From assembly GCA_051275005.1 (NCBI GenBank), contig JBNMOP010000002.1, forward strand, positions 1 to 55,357: 55,357 nucleotides of DNA, in the 5' to 3' direction. The notes under the pieces were generated by a model. It searched no databases, was not told where the DNA came from, and saw only the letters and a program-made list of their open reading frames with translations. Both the position numbers and the translations under genes were made by a program. Of the stretch, positions 28,694 to 37,998 are shown in pieces (the stretch's first letter is position 1; the number at the start of each line of letters is the position of its first letter). The DNA is from Eutrophobius sp051275005 (lineage in GTDB: Bacteria; Pseudomonadota; Gammaproteobacteria; Eutrophobiales; Eutrophobiaceae).

Positions 28694-29011
28694 TTACTGT
28701 GCGGATAAATATACTGCCAAGTTTGCAATATCATCATCTGATAATGAACCTGCCATTGCCTGCATAGTGGCATTTTGACGCTCACCACTTTTGAAAGCAT
28801 TTAACTGTTCAATAATGTAGGCCTCTTCTAGGCCTGCTAATTTTGGAAACATGTCAGGCATAGCGCTGTTACCTGATGCACCATGGCATCCCATACATCC
28901 CATGCCAGAATAAGTAGATTCACCAGCTGCAGCATCAGCTGCCTGGGCACTTGAGAAACCGAACATCAGAACTAATGATACAAGTGCTGATAAATAGCCT
29001 ATTTTTTTCAT
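28694..29011 (-). CDS. Cytochrome c, class I (c553-like)
   Basis: This 105-residue protein has a clean signal peptide (to AQA, residue 24) and a CMGCH motif at residues 39-43 followed by GASGNSA. The MQAMAG segment near residue 85 supplies the likely axial methionine, and the C-terminal SDDDIANLAVYLSAQ helix is characteristic of small class I cytochromes c such as c553 and c4 half-domains. It probably shuttles electrons in the periplasm from the local quinoproteins or heme proteins to a terminal oxidase encoded elsewhere. It is read from an ATG behind AAAGAGGAA. Confidence 0.92.
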   Translation of the reverse strand: MKKIGYLSALVSLVLMFGFSSAQAADAAAGESTYSGMGCMGCHGASGNSAMPDMFPKLAGLEEAYIIEQLNAFKSGERQNATMQAMAGSLSDDDIANLAVYLSAQ

Positions 29012-29367
29012 TATTTTTCCTCTTTAAGCTTAATAATTTAACAATCTGGATTGTTGATTCCAGGTGGGTTTAAGAATCTTAATGTATCTATCTAAAATTG
29101 TATTGTTGGTATATGAAACTAACTTTTCTAGATAAAAATTATTTCATTAACGATACTACTATTTACGAGGGTCACATCATATCAAAACTATAATCCCCAT
29201 CAAGCAATTATGATCCTTACCTGTTATGGACATGATCTATGGCTTGCCGTTCAATCCCACTAACACTAAATCGCCATAATTACTGTAAATCTACTACAAA
29301 ATTGTGGATTTTGTGATGGATATCACATTCAGGTAGCTGATGGAAATGTAACCAGATCCTACTAGTA
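29012..29367 (-). other. Intergenic region upstream of cytochrome c
   Basis: These 356 bases separate the cytochrome c gene from the minus-strand ankyrin gene and contain no gene I can support. They should hold the promoter of the cytochrome c unit. The one notable signal is the CRP-type palindrome at 29312-29327, listed separately. Confidence 0.4.
29312..29327. promoter_or_regulatory. Possible CRP-family binding site
   Basis: The sequence TGTGATGGATATCACA matches the classic TGTGA-N6-TCACA core of CRP/Vfr sites exactly. It lies about 300 bases upstream of the start codon of the minus-strand cytochrome c gene and just past the stop codon of the ankyrin gene. A chance match is possible, and no promoter elements were recognised nearby. 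Confidence 0.4.
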
Positions 29368-31038
29368 TTAATCGACAGACCCTTTATCGATAATTGTGCC
29401 TGCAAATTTAGATGCCCCAACTTCAAGTAAAACTTTCTCAATTTCCTCATTGGCACGAGGACGACGATATCTGTCATCGTATCTACCAACGGGGATATTC
29501 CGGTAGTAGCGAACCTCTGGATCACCCATGGCTATCATTAATGGTGTCATCCCATATCGATCGCTCTTATCAAGATTTACACCGATATCTGCCAGGAAAT
29601 GTATCATATTTGACCAACCTAGCGTAACAGCAAAGTGAGTGATATTTCTGCCATCAATCTTACCTGCGCCAGGACCATTTTTTGCGCGGTTATCAGTTAA
29701 TTGGACATTTACATCAATATCACCAAGAGTTAATACATATTTTGTTAAATCTATGGCTTCTTGCTCATCACGAACACCTTTTTCTGCCCCAGCCCCAGCG
29801 GCGAGCATAAATATTGTTGCACCACCAATGGTTTTGACATCAGAATTTACCCCATGCTCTACAAGGATGCGTAATGATTCCAAATCTCCCGAAGCTGCAG
29901 CAAGTAGTAATGCTGTAGAACCCACAATATCAATTTGAGAGGGATCTTCCATTCCCCTGGCAAGGAATGGATTGTCCAGGAATGACCAGGCGTGTTTAAC
30001 GCGCATCTCCGGGTCAGCACCATGTTTGAGTAATGCCTTCAACAAGTGGGGCATATTTTTTCTTTCCCAACCATAAGAGTCTGTTTCTGAAGGGGCCCAG
30101 TTATTCATAATCATAACCCCTTCATGTAATGCAAAATGAAGTGGTGTAAGACCATAAGCATCCTGAATATTAGGATCAGCTCCTTGCTCTAGCAGAAATA
30201 TTGCCAGTTCTTCGTGACTTGCAGCAGTGGCTATCACTAACGCACTGCCTTCTTCCTTGGTAGCAAAGTTAATATCTGCCCCGGCTTCCAATAATATTTT
30301 TACTGATTCAATGTCACCTTGCTGGGCTGCAAATAATAATGCAGTAAAGCCACCAGTTGCTTCCCTAAAACGTAATGTGGAGGGAAAATTTTGTCCCATA
30401 GAACCAGGTGTTTTAACCATGAAAGGTTCAGGTTCTGGTGTGATTTTTGAGACTGCATTAATATTTGCACCACGTTCAACGAGTAGTTTAACTACCTGTG
30501 GATGCTTTTCAGCGACGGCCCACATCAGTGCGGTCTGTTCTTGTGTAGTTTCAGCGGAATTTACATCTGCACCTTGATCAAGCAATGCTTTTACTGCATC
30601 GGTTGTCCCTGTGTTTGCGCAGGTCATTAATGGGGATTCACCCGTCCACTTAGAATTATTTGGATTTGCACCGGCCTTGAGTAATGTACTGATAATTTCA
30701 GGATTCTGGTTCATACAAGCCAGGTGCAAGGGGTTAACACCATATTCATTCGCAGCGTCGATATCTGCACCGTCCTCGCCTGAGCGAATCAATAGGTCAA
30801 CTAATTCTTTATTATTGTTATATACCGCCCAGGCTAGAGAGCTAGTCCCATCTTTCTGAGCGGTATTGACATCAGCACCACTGTTAAGGAGAGAGTTAAC
30901 CTGATCCAGGTTGCCTTTTTTTACAGCCATCAAAAATTTAGCTTCGATGTCATTGTCGATGGCTAACGAATATCCGGGTAAATATAACAGTGCTAAAAGT
31001 GTAAAAATGCACGTGTTTTGAGTTAACCGGCCCATCAT
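29368..31038 (-). CDS. Secreted ankyrin-repeat protein, copy B
   Basis: This 556-residue protein has a signal peptide (to about residue 26, YSLA) followed by ankyrin repeats across most of the chain: about residues 30-190, 225-315 and 370-400. The shared C-terminal block GMTPLMIAMGDPEVRYYRN is near residue 500. The end (IIDKGSVD) is nearly the same as that of copy C (IVSKGSVD), while copy A differs. This supports B and C being the closer pair. It is read from an ATG pair behind GAGGAG and lies 39 bases downstream of DUF1552 copy B on the same strand. Confidence 0.9.
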   Translation of the reverse strand: MMGRLTQNTCIFTLLALLYLPGYSLAIDNDIEAKFLMAVKKGNLDQVNSLLNSGADVNTAQKDGTSSLAWAVYNNNKELVDLLIRSGEDGADIDAANEYGVNPLHLACMNQNPEIISTLLKAGANPNNSKWTGESPLMTCANTGTTDAVKALLDQGADVNSAETTQEQTALMWAVAEKHPQVVKLLVERGANINAVSKITPEPEPFMVKTPGSMGQNFPSTLRFREATGGFTALLFAAQQGDIESVKILLEAGADINFATKEEGSALVIATAASHEELAIFLLEQGADPNIQDAYGLTPLHFALHEGVMIMNNWAPSETDSYGWERKNMPHLLKALLKHGADPEMRVKHAWSFLDNPFLARGMEDPSQIDIVGSTALLLAAASGDLESLRILVEHGVNSDVKTIGGATIFMLAAGAGAEKGVRDEQEAIDLTKYVLTLGDIDVNVQLTDNRAKNGPGAGKIDGRNITHFAVTLGWSNMIHFLADIGVNLDKSDRYGMTPLMIAMGDPEVRYYRNIPVGRYDDRYRRPRANEEIEKVLLEVGASKFAGTIIDKGSVD

Positions 31039-31077
31039 TTTCTCCTCATTTATACCTGTGTAATAACAATCAATAAA

Positions 31078-32409
31078 TTAGCCTGTCAGGCCTTTCAGTA
31101 TGCCCGTGGCATCACTCTTCTCAGTCAGATATTCTTCAGAAGAGACGTTGGCCATATCCATTACTGCCAGGTGAAGATTGGATACTGGTTCACTGTCATA
31201 ACGGAGATGACGACCTCCCTTGACGTTCTTTTGTGCGCCACCAAACACCAGTGTCGGTACATCAGTGTGTAGATGAAGATTACTGTCACTGTGTGCACCG
31301 CCAGCAATTATGATGCTGTTATCGAGTAGTGATCCTTCACCATCGTTAGTTGCTTTCATCTTGCTAATGAATTTTGAGAGTAAAACAGATTGATGAAACT
31401 CAATCTTCTTGACCAGATCAATTGCCTCTTGTCGTCCTTTGTGGTGGGTCAATGAATGGTGTCCGTCTTTGGCCCCAAGTTCGAGGTAGTTTCGGTCACT
31501 ACCTTCATGACCTAGCATTAAGGAGATCATACGGGTCATATCTGTTTGATAAGCCAGTAACATCATATCAAACATAAGGCTGGCATGATCTTCAAAGAGG
31601 ATGGGTATACCGGCGGGACGCATAATATCGGTATCAACCATGCCTTCATTCATGGATTTGGCTTCCGTTACTTCAATGCCTCGTTCGATGTCTCTGACTG
31701 CATCAAAATATTCCTGTAGTTTATGTTGATCACCAGAACCCACACTAGTCATTAGACGCTTTACCCCGTCACTGACGGAATCCAGAACACTGCTCTTTGA
31801 TTCCATGCGACGACGTAATGCCTCTGGGTCCAGAGTATCGGTATCACCAAAAAGTCGCTCAAAAACATTACGCGGATTTACCTGTCGCGGAAGGGGCGTG
31901 CTTTCAGTGCGCCATGAAATGGTGCTGGTGTAATACCCGGAAAGACCATCTACCGCGCCACCTGCCCATTCAGGTGGGTCTATACCCAACTCCATGGATG
32001 CCAATGTGGTCTCTTGACCAAGCTGTTTGGCAATGATCTGATCCACAGATATGCCTACGGTATTGAATTCCTTGGATGGGGTAATTCCTGTCATATACGA
32101 CGCACAGGGTCCCGAGTGAGAACCATTGCCGGCAGTGACATCTAATCCACTTAAGACAAGCATCTCTTCACGATGTTTTGCCAACGGGGTAAGGGTTGGT
32201 GTCAATTCGTAATCACTGCCCGTTGCAGTGGGGATCCAATGATCCATAATTCTTCCAGTAGGTAGATATACATATCCAATCCTGAATGGACGTTGACCAG
32301 CAGTGGCTGCCAGAGCAGGTACCATGGCGTCAAGAAATGGCAATGCGATTGCTGCACTGGCACCCTTAATAAATGAACGACGTTGAATCGCTTTTTTGAA
32401 AATCATCAT
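31078..32409 (-). CDS. Tat-exported DUF1552 protein, copy B
   Basis: This 443-residue protein has a Tat signal (QRRSFIKGASAAIALPF) and the same landmarks as copy A: SHSGPCASYMTGITP, FERLFGDTD, VRDIERGIE and a late DSNLHLHTDVPTLVFGG block. Its start overlaps the stop of the di-heme gene by four bases (ATGA), so translation of the two is probably coupled. This is direct evidence that the DUF1592 and DUF1552 products are made together. Biochemical role unknown. Confidence 0.9.
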   Translation of the reverse strand: MMIFKKAIQRRSFIKGASAAIALPFLDAMVPALAATAGQRPFRIGYVYLPTGRIMDHWIPTATGSDYELTPTLTPLAKHREEMLVLSGLDVTAGNGSHSGPCASYMTGITPSKEFNTVGISVDQIIAKQLGQETTLASMELGIDPPEWAGGAVDGLSGYYTSTISWRTESTPLPRQVNPRNVFERLFGDTDTLDPEALRRRMESKSSVLDSVSDGVKRLMTSVGSGDQHKLQEYFDAVRDIERGIEVTEAKSMNEGMVDTDIMRPAGIPILFEDHASLMFDMMLLAYQTDMTRMISLMLGHEGSDRNYLELGAKDGHHSLTHHKGRQEAIDLVKKIEFHQSVLLSKFISKMKATNDGEGSLLDNSIIIAGGAHSDSNLHLHTDVPTLVFGGAQKNVKGGRHLRYDSEPVSNLHLAVMDMANVSSEEYLTEKSDATGILKGLTG

Positions 32410-34880
32410 GGTTGACTTCTCCTGTATTGAAATGGCGTGCTTTCAATTACACCCAGTATCAAAGATGACCAGGTGTAATTATCAGATTCGGATTTGCTTA
32501 TGATATCCCGAATTACGGGTTGATCATAATATTCTAGTTTTCTGCCCAGGGCATATGTCATTACCTTGCCTACCACTGTATGCACAAATCTGTCTGAATG
32601 GTTCAGCAGTTTTTCCCTGAATCCAGCTGTATCTTTAAATTCGCTATTATCAAACAGGATGCCTGATGGGTCGACCTCGGCATCCGCCTCTTCGTAACGG
32701 GTCCTGAATGATCCTATGCCATCAAAATTCTCTAGCGCCAGGCCGATTGGTTCCATCATCTTGTGACAATTTGCACATACCGGGTTTTGCCTATGGGCCT
32801 CCATGGATTCTTTCATGGTAAGCGCTTTGCCCGCCTGACTTTCTACCTGTAGTTCGGGTTGAAAGGCATCGGCAGGGGCTGGCGGTGGTGCCATGTCCAT
32901 CATGTTTTCCAGCACCCATTTTCCTCTCACTACAGGGGAGGTACGACTATTGAAAGAAGTAACCATAAGCAGACCAGCCTTGCCGAGTAAGCCTGCTCTA
33001 TCAGGTGAATTGACAGAGACTTGGCGGAATTTGTCACCATAGATACCAGGTATTCCATAGTGTTCAGCGAGGCGTTCGTTTACAAAGGTGTAATCGGCAG
33101 AGAGCATGTCCAGCACACTTTTGTCTTCGCGCACCATGTATTCAAACCAGGTTGCCAGCTCTTTCTTCATGGCTACACGCAATGAGCCGTCAAAGGATGG
33201 ATATAAGGCCTTTTGAGGTGCGGCCAGGTCTATCATGCGCAAGGCTAACCACTGTTCTCCAAAGTTTTTTATGAAAATGTCCGCTTTAGGATCGGCGAGC
33301 ATGCGGTTAACCTGGTCTTCGAGTACGCCGGGTTTTCGTAATTGGCCGTTCTCGGCGAGGCTTTGTAATTCCACGTCGGGAATACTACTCCAGATAAAAA
33401 ATGAAAGACGAGAGGCGAGGTCCAGGTCGCTGATTGGGAAAGCGGTGTCAGATTTTGCATTGGCGGGGTCACGTTCTATTCGAAACAGGAACTCAGGTCC
33501 CGCAAGAATTCGTTGTAATGCCAAATCGATTCCACCTTCAAACCCACCTTGACTTTGCCCTTTATCAAATAGATTCATGAGAGGCTCTATGTCCATTTGG
33601 TCCACTGGCCGACGGTATGCACGATGGGCAAGATTAGAAAGTATTGTGCGTGCGCATTCTTTCTCATCCCTCGCCGAATTAGGTACGCAGGTAAAGATTT
33701 TTTCTCGGCTCGGTGTCATGCCTGGATTTGTTTCACCAAATGGTCCGGTAATCACAACACTATCCAGCATTGCTTCCCCACCCTTAAAGTTGGCGAAGTC
33801 CTTGATCATGAGTTCAGGTGTCAGATAACCCACTGCCTTCGCCCTGTCATCCATGAAGGCAACGCCAACCAGATGGCTTCCCGCACTAACGGCAAACGTT
33901 GTTTCCATATCTTTATCAGCAGAAAACTCATAGCCAATTTGATCCGTATCACCTGCAAAATCGGGATTTTGACTATGGGTAAACAAGGGGCCGGTTTTAC
34001 CATAAAACTCACCACCAACCTTAAAGACTTCCAGGCGATCGTGATCAAGACGAACATCGACTCTATGTTCCCTACGCATGCCTCGAATAAACCCTTCACC
34101 ATTTCTGGCTAGCTTAATGCGAAGGTTATATTCTCCGTCCATAGGGAAATAATGATTAACTGCAATACCCCCTCGTGATCCAAAAGGCAGGTCTTCACTC
34201 ATGCGTTCTTTTTGCAGGAATTCTTCTGATACAGTATAGGTCTCACTAGCAGGAAGCATAGAAGATGGTCCTATGGCAAGCCGACTGATCTTGCTTGCTG
34301 CCAGAACATATTGCTCCATCAACAGTGGAGATACCGCGAGTACCTCGGCGATATTATCGAATCCCTCAGCTACATTATCTGGGGGTAAGAACTCAGCGCT
34401 ATCAATTTCAAGATCTAGCAGGTCACGAACGGCATTGGAATATTCTGTACGGTTTAGTCGATGTATTGATGGTCGTCCTGGGTTTAAATTATTTTTTGCC
34501 AGAGTATCTAACTCTGATTTTAGGTAAGAAAGCATTTGCTCGTATTCAGTCTCAGATGGACGAAGAGGGAATCCGACTTGTGGCATTGCCCTGAGAGATA
34601 ATTTGATAACTACCTTTTCCCATAGCTGTGGCGTCTCGCTAAGATCATCCACGTTAGCCTTATCCAACATAAGGTTAGCTGTGTTTAAGCTTTCATTATG
34701 GCAGGCTATACAATAGCGATTTAAAAAATTCCGGTATTTTGAATGTTCGGAAGGGGCATCAATGGTTGCGGATTGGCTAAATACAAAACCACCGCTTGTG
34801 AATAAAAAAAGAAAGCAAACACTGGTAATTATTTTAATTGCAGATGCATATGAATCTATTTGAAATATATGTTGAGTCAT
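32406..34880 (-). CDS. Secreted di-heme DUF1587/DUF1592/DUF1588/DUF1585-type protein, copy B
   Basis: This 824-residue protein has an export signal with the hydrophobic part at about residues 17-34 and the same domain order as copy A. The PSCyt1-type CIACH motif lies near the N-terminus, followed by HRLNRTEYSNAVRDLL, a DUF1592 block (LASRLSFFIWSSIPDVEL), a second heme motif CANCH followed by KMMEPIGLALENF, and LTYALGRK or MTYALGRK and a final STPFQYRRSQ. I set the start at the ATG at 34880 because AAAGGA lies 13 bases upstream. A GTG at 34892 is too close to that site. Copy B is more similar to copy C than to A across the heme and DUF1588 regions. Confidence 0.9.
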   Translation of the reverse strand: MTQHIFQIDSYASAIKIITSVCFLFLFTSGGFVFSQSATIDAPSEHSKYRNFLNRYCIACHNESLNTANLMLDKANVDDLSETPQLWEKVVIKLSLRAMPQVGFPLRPSETEYEQMLSYLKSELDTLAKNNLNPGRPSIHRLNRTEYSNAVRDLLDLEIDSAEFLPPDNVAEGFDNIAEVLAVSPLLMEQYVLAASKISRLAIGPSSMLPASETYTVSEEFLQKERMSEDLPFGSRGGIAVNHYFPMDGEYNLRIKLARNGEGFIRGMRREHRVDVRLDHDRLEVFKVGGEFYGKTGPLFTHSQNPDFAGDTDQIGYEFSADKDMETTFAVSAGSHLVGVAFMDDRAKAVGYLTPELMIKDFANFKGGEAMLDSVVITGPFGETNPGMTPSREKIFTCVPNSARDEKECARTILSNLAHRAYRRPVDQMDIEPLMNLFDKGQSQGGFEGGIDLALQRILAGPEFLFRIERDPANAKSDTAFPISDLDLASRLSFFIWSSIPDVELQSLAENGQLRKPGVLEDQVNRMLADPKADIFIKNFGEQWLALRMIDLAAPQKALYPSFDGSLRVAMKKELATWFEYMVREDKSVLDMLSADYTFVNERLAEHYGIPGIYGDKFRQVSVNSPDRAGLLGKAGLLMVTSFNSRTSPVVRGKWVLENMMDMAPPPAPADAFQPELQVESQAGKALTMKESMEAHRQNPVCANCHKMMEPIGLALENFDGIGSFRTRYEEADAEVDPSGILFDNSEFKDTAGFREKLLNHSDRFVHTVVGKVMTYALGRKLEYYDQPVIRDIISKSESDNYTWSSLILGVIESTPFQYRRSQP

Positions 34881-35539
34881 ATTGATAAACACGTCCTTTT
34901 AACTGATGGTTTGATATTGTTTGGGTATCATAAGAACCGACATGTTCCAGCCAATTCATTACTAAATTAACAAGAATGCTTTAAGAATGCTTTCTTGCCC
35001 CCACAAATGCATAATTATATACAGTTTTTTAGCACTATTTTACCCCAATCGCAAGGTGGTTTTCTGGCTATTTAAGATATGTATGATTAATACGTAGTAG
35101 AGCGTAAATCAGCGAGAAATATGCACAATTGATCCGCATTTGAGAAAGGTCTATCAATATGGAAATTGGCAGGAAAATGGATACTTCTAATTTTGGGAAT
35201 AATTGTCTTTTTTATCGCTAAATCCTAACAACTGTCTTTAGGGGTTCTGGAAAGTATTTTTTAGTTAGGAGTGATTCCAAATCATGGCTGATACATGCAG
35301 TTCCCGTTATTTATAAAAATAACCACGATAATATAAATAAAATCAATATGTTAGAGTGTTATCTGCCGTTTCAGAAAAATGCAGAATGAGCCAAAAGTTT
35401 GCTATTTACATACCCTACGGGACAGGTATATTGTACTTAAGTTAACGGAAACAAAATTCAGGTATTAGGTTCTAAGATATATATGTTAGAAAAATGTTTT
35501 TCCTATTAACTTAATTTATGCTTACCTAGAACAACAATA
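34881..35539. other. 659-base divergent intergenic region between cassettes B and C
   Basis: No gene is supported here on either strand. The region must hold the promoters of two divergently transcribed DUF1592-DUF1552-ankyrin cassettes. It is AT-rich. Visible features are an 11-base tandem repeat at 34972-34993 and several AT-rich stretches. I do not see a confident -35/-10 pair or a regulator gene. Confidence 0.45.
34972..34993. repeat. Tandem 11-base direct repeat
   Basis: The unit AAGAATGCTTT occurs twice without spacer, at 34972-34982 and 34983-34993. The spacing of one helical turn and its position about 90 bases upstream of the cassette B start codon would suit a regulator binding side by side, but only two units exist. 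Confidence 0.5.
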
Positions 35540-37996
35540 GTGGGGGGTGATTTGTTTAAAATATTCAATGATTTCTGGGACTTAAAGGATAGCGTGACAA
35601 GCTTTGGTTTGATTATACTTTTGTCTACCGCAGGATTAATGACCGTCCAGGCGCAACCATCCGATACAGATCATTATCGCAATATGCTGATCAAGTATTG
35701 TGTGGCCTGTCATAACGAGACATTAAAGACAGCCAACCTGATGCTCGACCGGGCAAATATAAATAATATTAGTGAAGACCCTGCGTTATGGGAAAAGGTG
35801 GTAACCAAGCTCACTCTTCGGGCTATGCCCCAGGTAGGATTTCCACTACGTCCATCTGAAGATGAATACAAAGACATGCTCGCTTATCTGACCGGGGAAT
35901 TGGACAGAATAGCAGAAGAAGATATAAATCCAGGACGGCCTACTGTCCATCGACTTAACCGTACAGAGTATACCAATGCGATACGTGACCTGCTGGATCT
36001 GGAAATAGATGGGGCCAAGCTGTTGCCTCCTGATAACGTGGATGTAGGATTTGATAACATTGCAGATGCCTTGTCGGTCTCACCATTATTGATGGAACAA
36101 TATATGTTCGCCGCAAACAGGGTGACTCAGCTTGCGGTTGGACCCGATTCCATGCGGCCCGCCAGTGAAACTTATGATGTCGCGGAAGAATTTATGCAGG
36201 AAAGCCAAACTACCGATGACCTGCCGTTTGGTTCCCGTGGTGGTACAGTTTTTCAGCATTATTTTCCATTAGATGGCGAATACACCATCCGTGGGAGATT
36301 GACCCGAAATGAAGAGGGCTATATTCGAGGCTTACGTGAACAGAGCTACATGGATTTTCGGTTGGACCACAAACGTATAGACGTACTAACCATTGGTGGG
36401 GAAGTGCATGGTCGCTCGGGTCCGTTATTTACCAATAATGCCATAGTCGATTATGCAGGGGACCCTGACCAGATCGGTTATGAATTCTCTGCAGATAAGG
36501 ATCTGGAGGTGCGGGTCAACGTTAAAGCTGGTAGTCACACCGTTGGAGTGACATTCCTCGATGACTTTGCCAAGAAGTCGGGTGTTAAATCGCCCAAATT
36601 AACCTTGACAGATATTACAAACTATAAGGGCGGAAAACCTGCCATCCTCAATGTCACTGTGACCGGTCCTTTTAATGCAAAGGAATCACCAGACACACCC
36701 AGTCGAAAGAAAATATTTGCCTGTCAGCCAACAAATACCGCTGATGAAGTATGTCCTCAAACCATTCTTTCGCGGCTTGCACACCTGGCCTATCGTCGTC
36801 CAGTAACGGAACTGGAGATAGACAGCCTGCTTAGGCTGTATCGTACAGGCAGAGACCAGGACGGATTTGAATCAGGCATAGAACTGGCCTTACAAAGTAT
36901 CCTCACAGGACCTGAGTTCCTGTTCCGTGTGGAGCAAGACCCACCTGGGGCATCATCAGGTGATGCGCAACCTGTTGCAGATATTGACCTGGCTTCCAGG
37001 CTATCTTTTTTCCTCTGGAGCAGTATCCCTGATGAGGAATTACTCAATGTGGCAGAGAGTGGGCAACTGCGTCAGCCTACTGTCCTGAAACAGCAGGTGC
37101 AAAGAATGATAGCGGATCCCCGTTTTGATGCATTGTTAGATAACTTTGGCTCCCAGTGGTTGGCTATACGTAATCTGGATATTGTCGAGCCACAGACAGC
37201 AATTTTTGTAACCTTTGATGGTGAACTGCGGTCTGCCATGAAGCGTGAGTTGGCCCTGTGGTTTGAAAGCATGGTTAGGCAAGATAGTAATATTGTGGAC
37301 ATGCTTACATCTGATTATACCTATGTGAATGGACGACTAGCGGAACACTACGGTATACCTGAAATTTATGGTGACAATTTTCGTCGTGTAACGTTAGATA
37401 ATCCAATGCGTAGAGGCATTCTAGGAAAGGCAGGATTTCTCACCATTACCTCTTTTAGCAATAGGACATCACCCGTGGTTCGAGGCAATTGGGTGCTGGC
37501 AAATATGTTGAATATGGAGACACCACCAGCACCAGCGGATGCCTTTGAACCAGAATTACAGGTAGAGAATAAAGAAGGAAAGGCCCTGACGATGAAGGAA
37601 TCAATGATTGCACATAGACAAAATCCAGTATGTGCTAACTGTCATAAGATGATGGAGCCTATTGGTCTTGCACTGGAGAATTTTGATGCAATTGGTGCCT
37701 ACCGGGAAAGATATATCGAAGCTGATGCCGTAGTTGATACATCAGGGACGCTATTTGACAATCAAGATTTTAAAGATACCTTGGAGTTTCAGGATAGTTT
37801 GCTACGTCATTCAGACCGGTTTGTTGAAACCGTCACCAGCAAATTATTAACCTATGCATTAGGAAGGGGTCTGGAGTACTATGATCAACCTGAAATCAGA
37901 AAAATTGTGAAAAAAGCCGCAGAGGATAACTATACCTGGTCATCTGTATTACTGGGTATTATTGAGAGTACACCATTCCAATATAGGAGACTATAA
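35540..37996 (+). CDS. Secreted di-heme DUF1587/DUF1592/DUF1588/DUF1585-type protein, copy C
   Basis: This protein of up to 818 residues has the same layout as copies A and B: a CVACH motif in the N-terminal PSCyt1 region, HRLNRTEYTNAIRDLL, LASRLSFFLWSSIPDEEL, a second motif CANCH followed by KMMEPIGLALENF, and a final STPFQYRRL. The start is uncertain. The frame opens at GTG 35540 inside a GGGGGG stretch, while TTG 35552 or GTG 35594 (behind AAAGGA) are alternatives that keep the signal peptide ending in MTVQAQ. The DUF1552 gene begins 2 bases after the stop, so the pair is translationally linked as in copy B. Confidence 0.87.
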   Translation: MGGDLFKIFNDFWDLKDSVTSFGLIILLSTAGLMTVQAQPSDTDHYRNMLIKYCVACHNETLKTANLMLDRANINNISEDPALWEKVVTKLTLRAMPQVGFPLRPSEDEYKDMLAYLTGELDRIAEEDINPGRPTVHRLNRTEYTNAIRDLLDLEIDGAKLLPPDNVDVGFDNIADALSVSPLLMEQYMFAANRVTQLAVGPDSMRPASETYDVAEEFMQESQTTDDLPFGSRGGTVFQHYFPLDGEYTIRGRLTRNEEGYIRGLREQSYMDFRLDHKRIDVLTIGGEVHGRSGPLFTNNAIVDYAGDPDQIGYEFSADKDLEVRVNVKAGSHTVGVTFLDDFAKKSGVKSPKLTLTDITNYKGGKPAILNVTVTGPFNAKESPDTPSRKKIFACQPTNTADEVCPQTILSRLAHLAYRRPVTELEIDSLLRLYRTGRDQDGFESGIELALQSILTGPEFLFRVEQDPPGASSGDAQPVADIDLASRLSFFLWSSIPDEELLNVAESGQLRQPTVLKQQVQRMIADPRFDALLDNFGSQWLAIRNLDIVEPQTAIFVTFDGELRSAMKRELALWFESMVRQDSNIVDMLTSDYTYVNGRLAEHYGIPEIYGDNFRRVTLDNPMRRGILGKAGFLTITSFSNRTSPVVRGNWVLANMLNMETPPAPADAFEPELQVENKEGKALTMKESMIAHRQNPVCANCHKMMEPIGLALENFDAIGAYRERYIEADAVVDTSGTLFDNQDFKDTLEFQDSLLRHSDRFVETVTSKLLTYALGRGLEYYDQPEIRKIVKKAAEDNYTWSSVLLGIIESTPFQYRRL

Positions 37997-37998
37997 CC

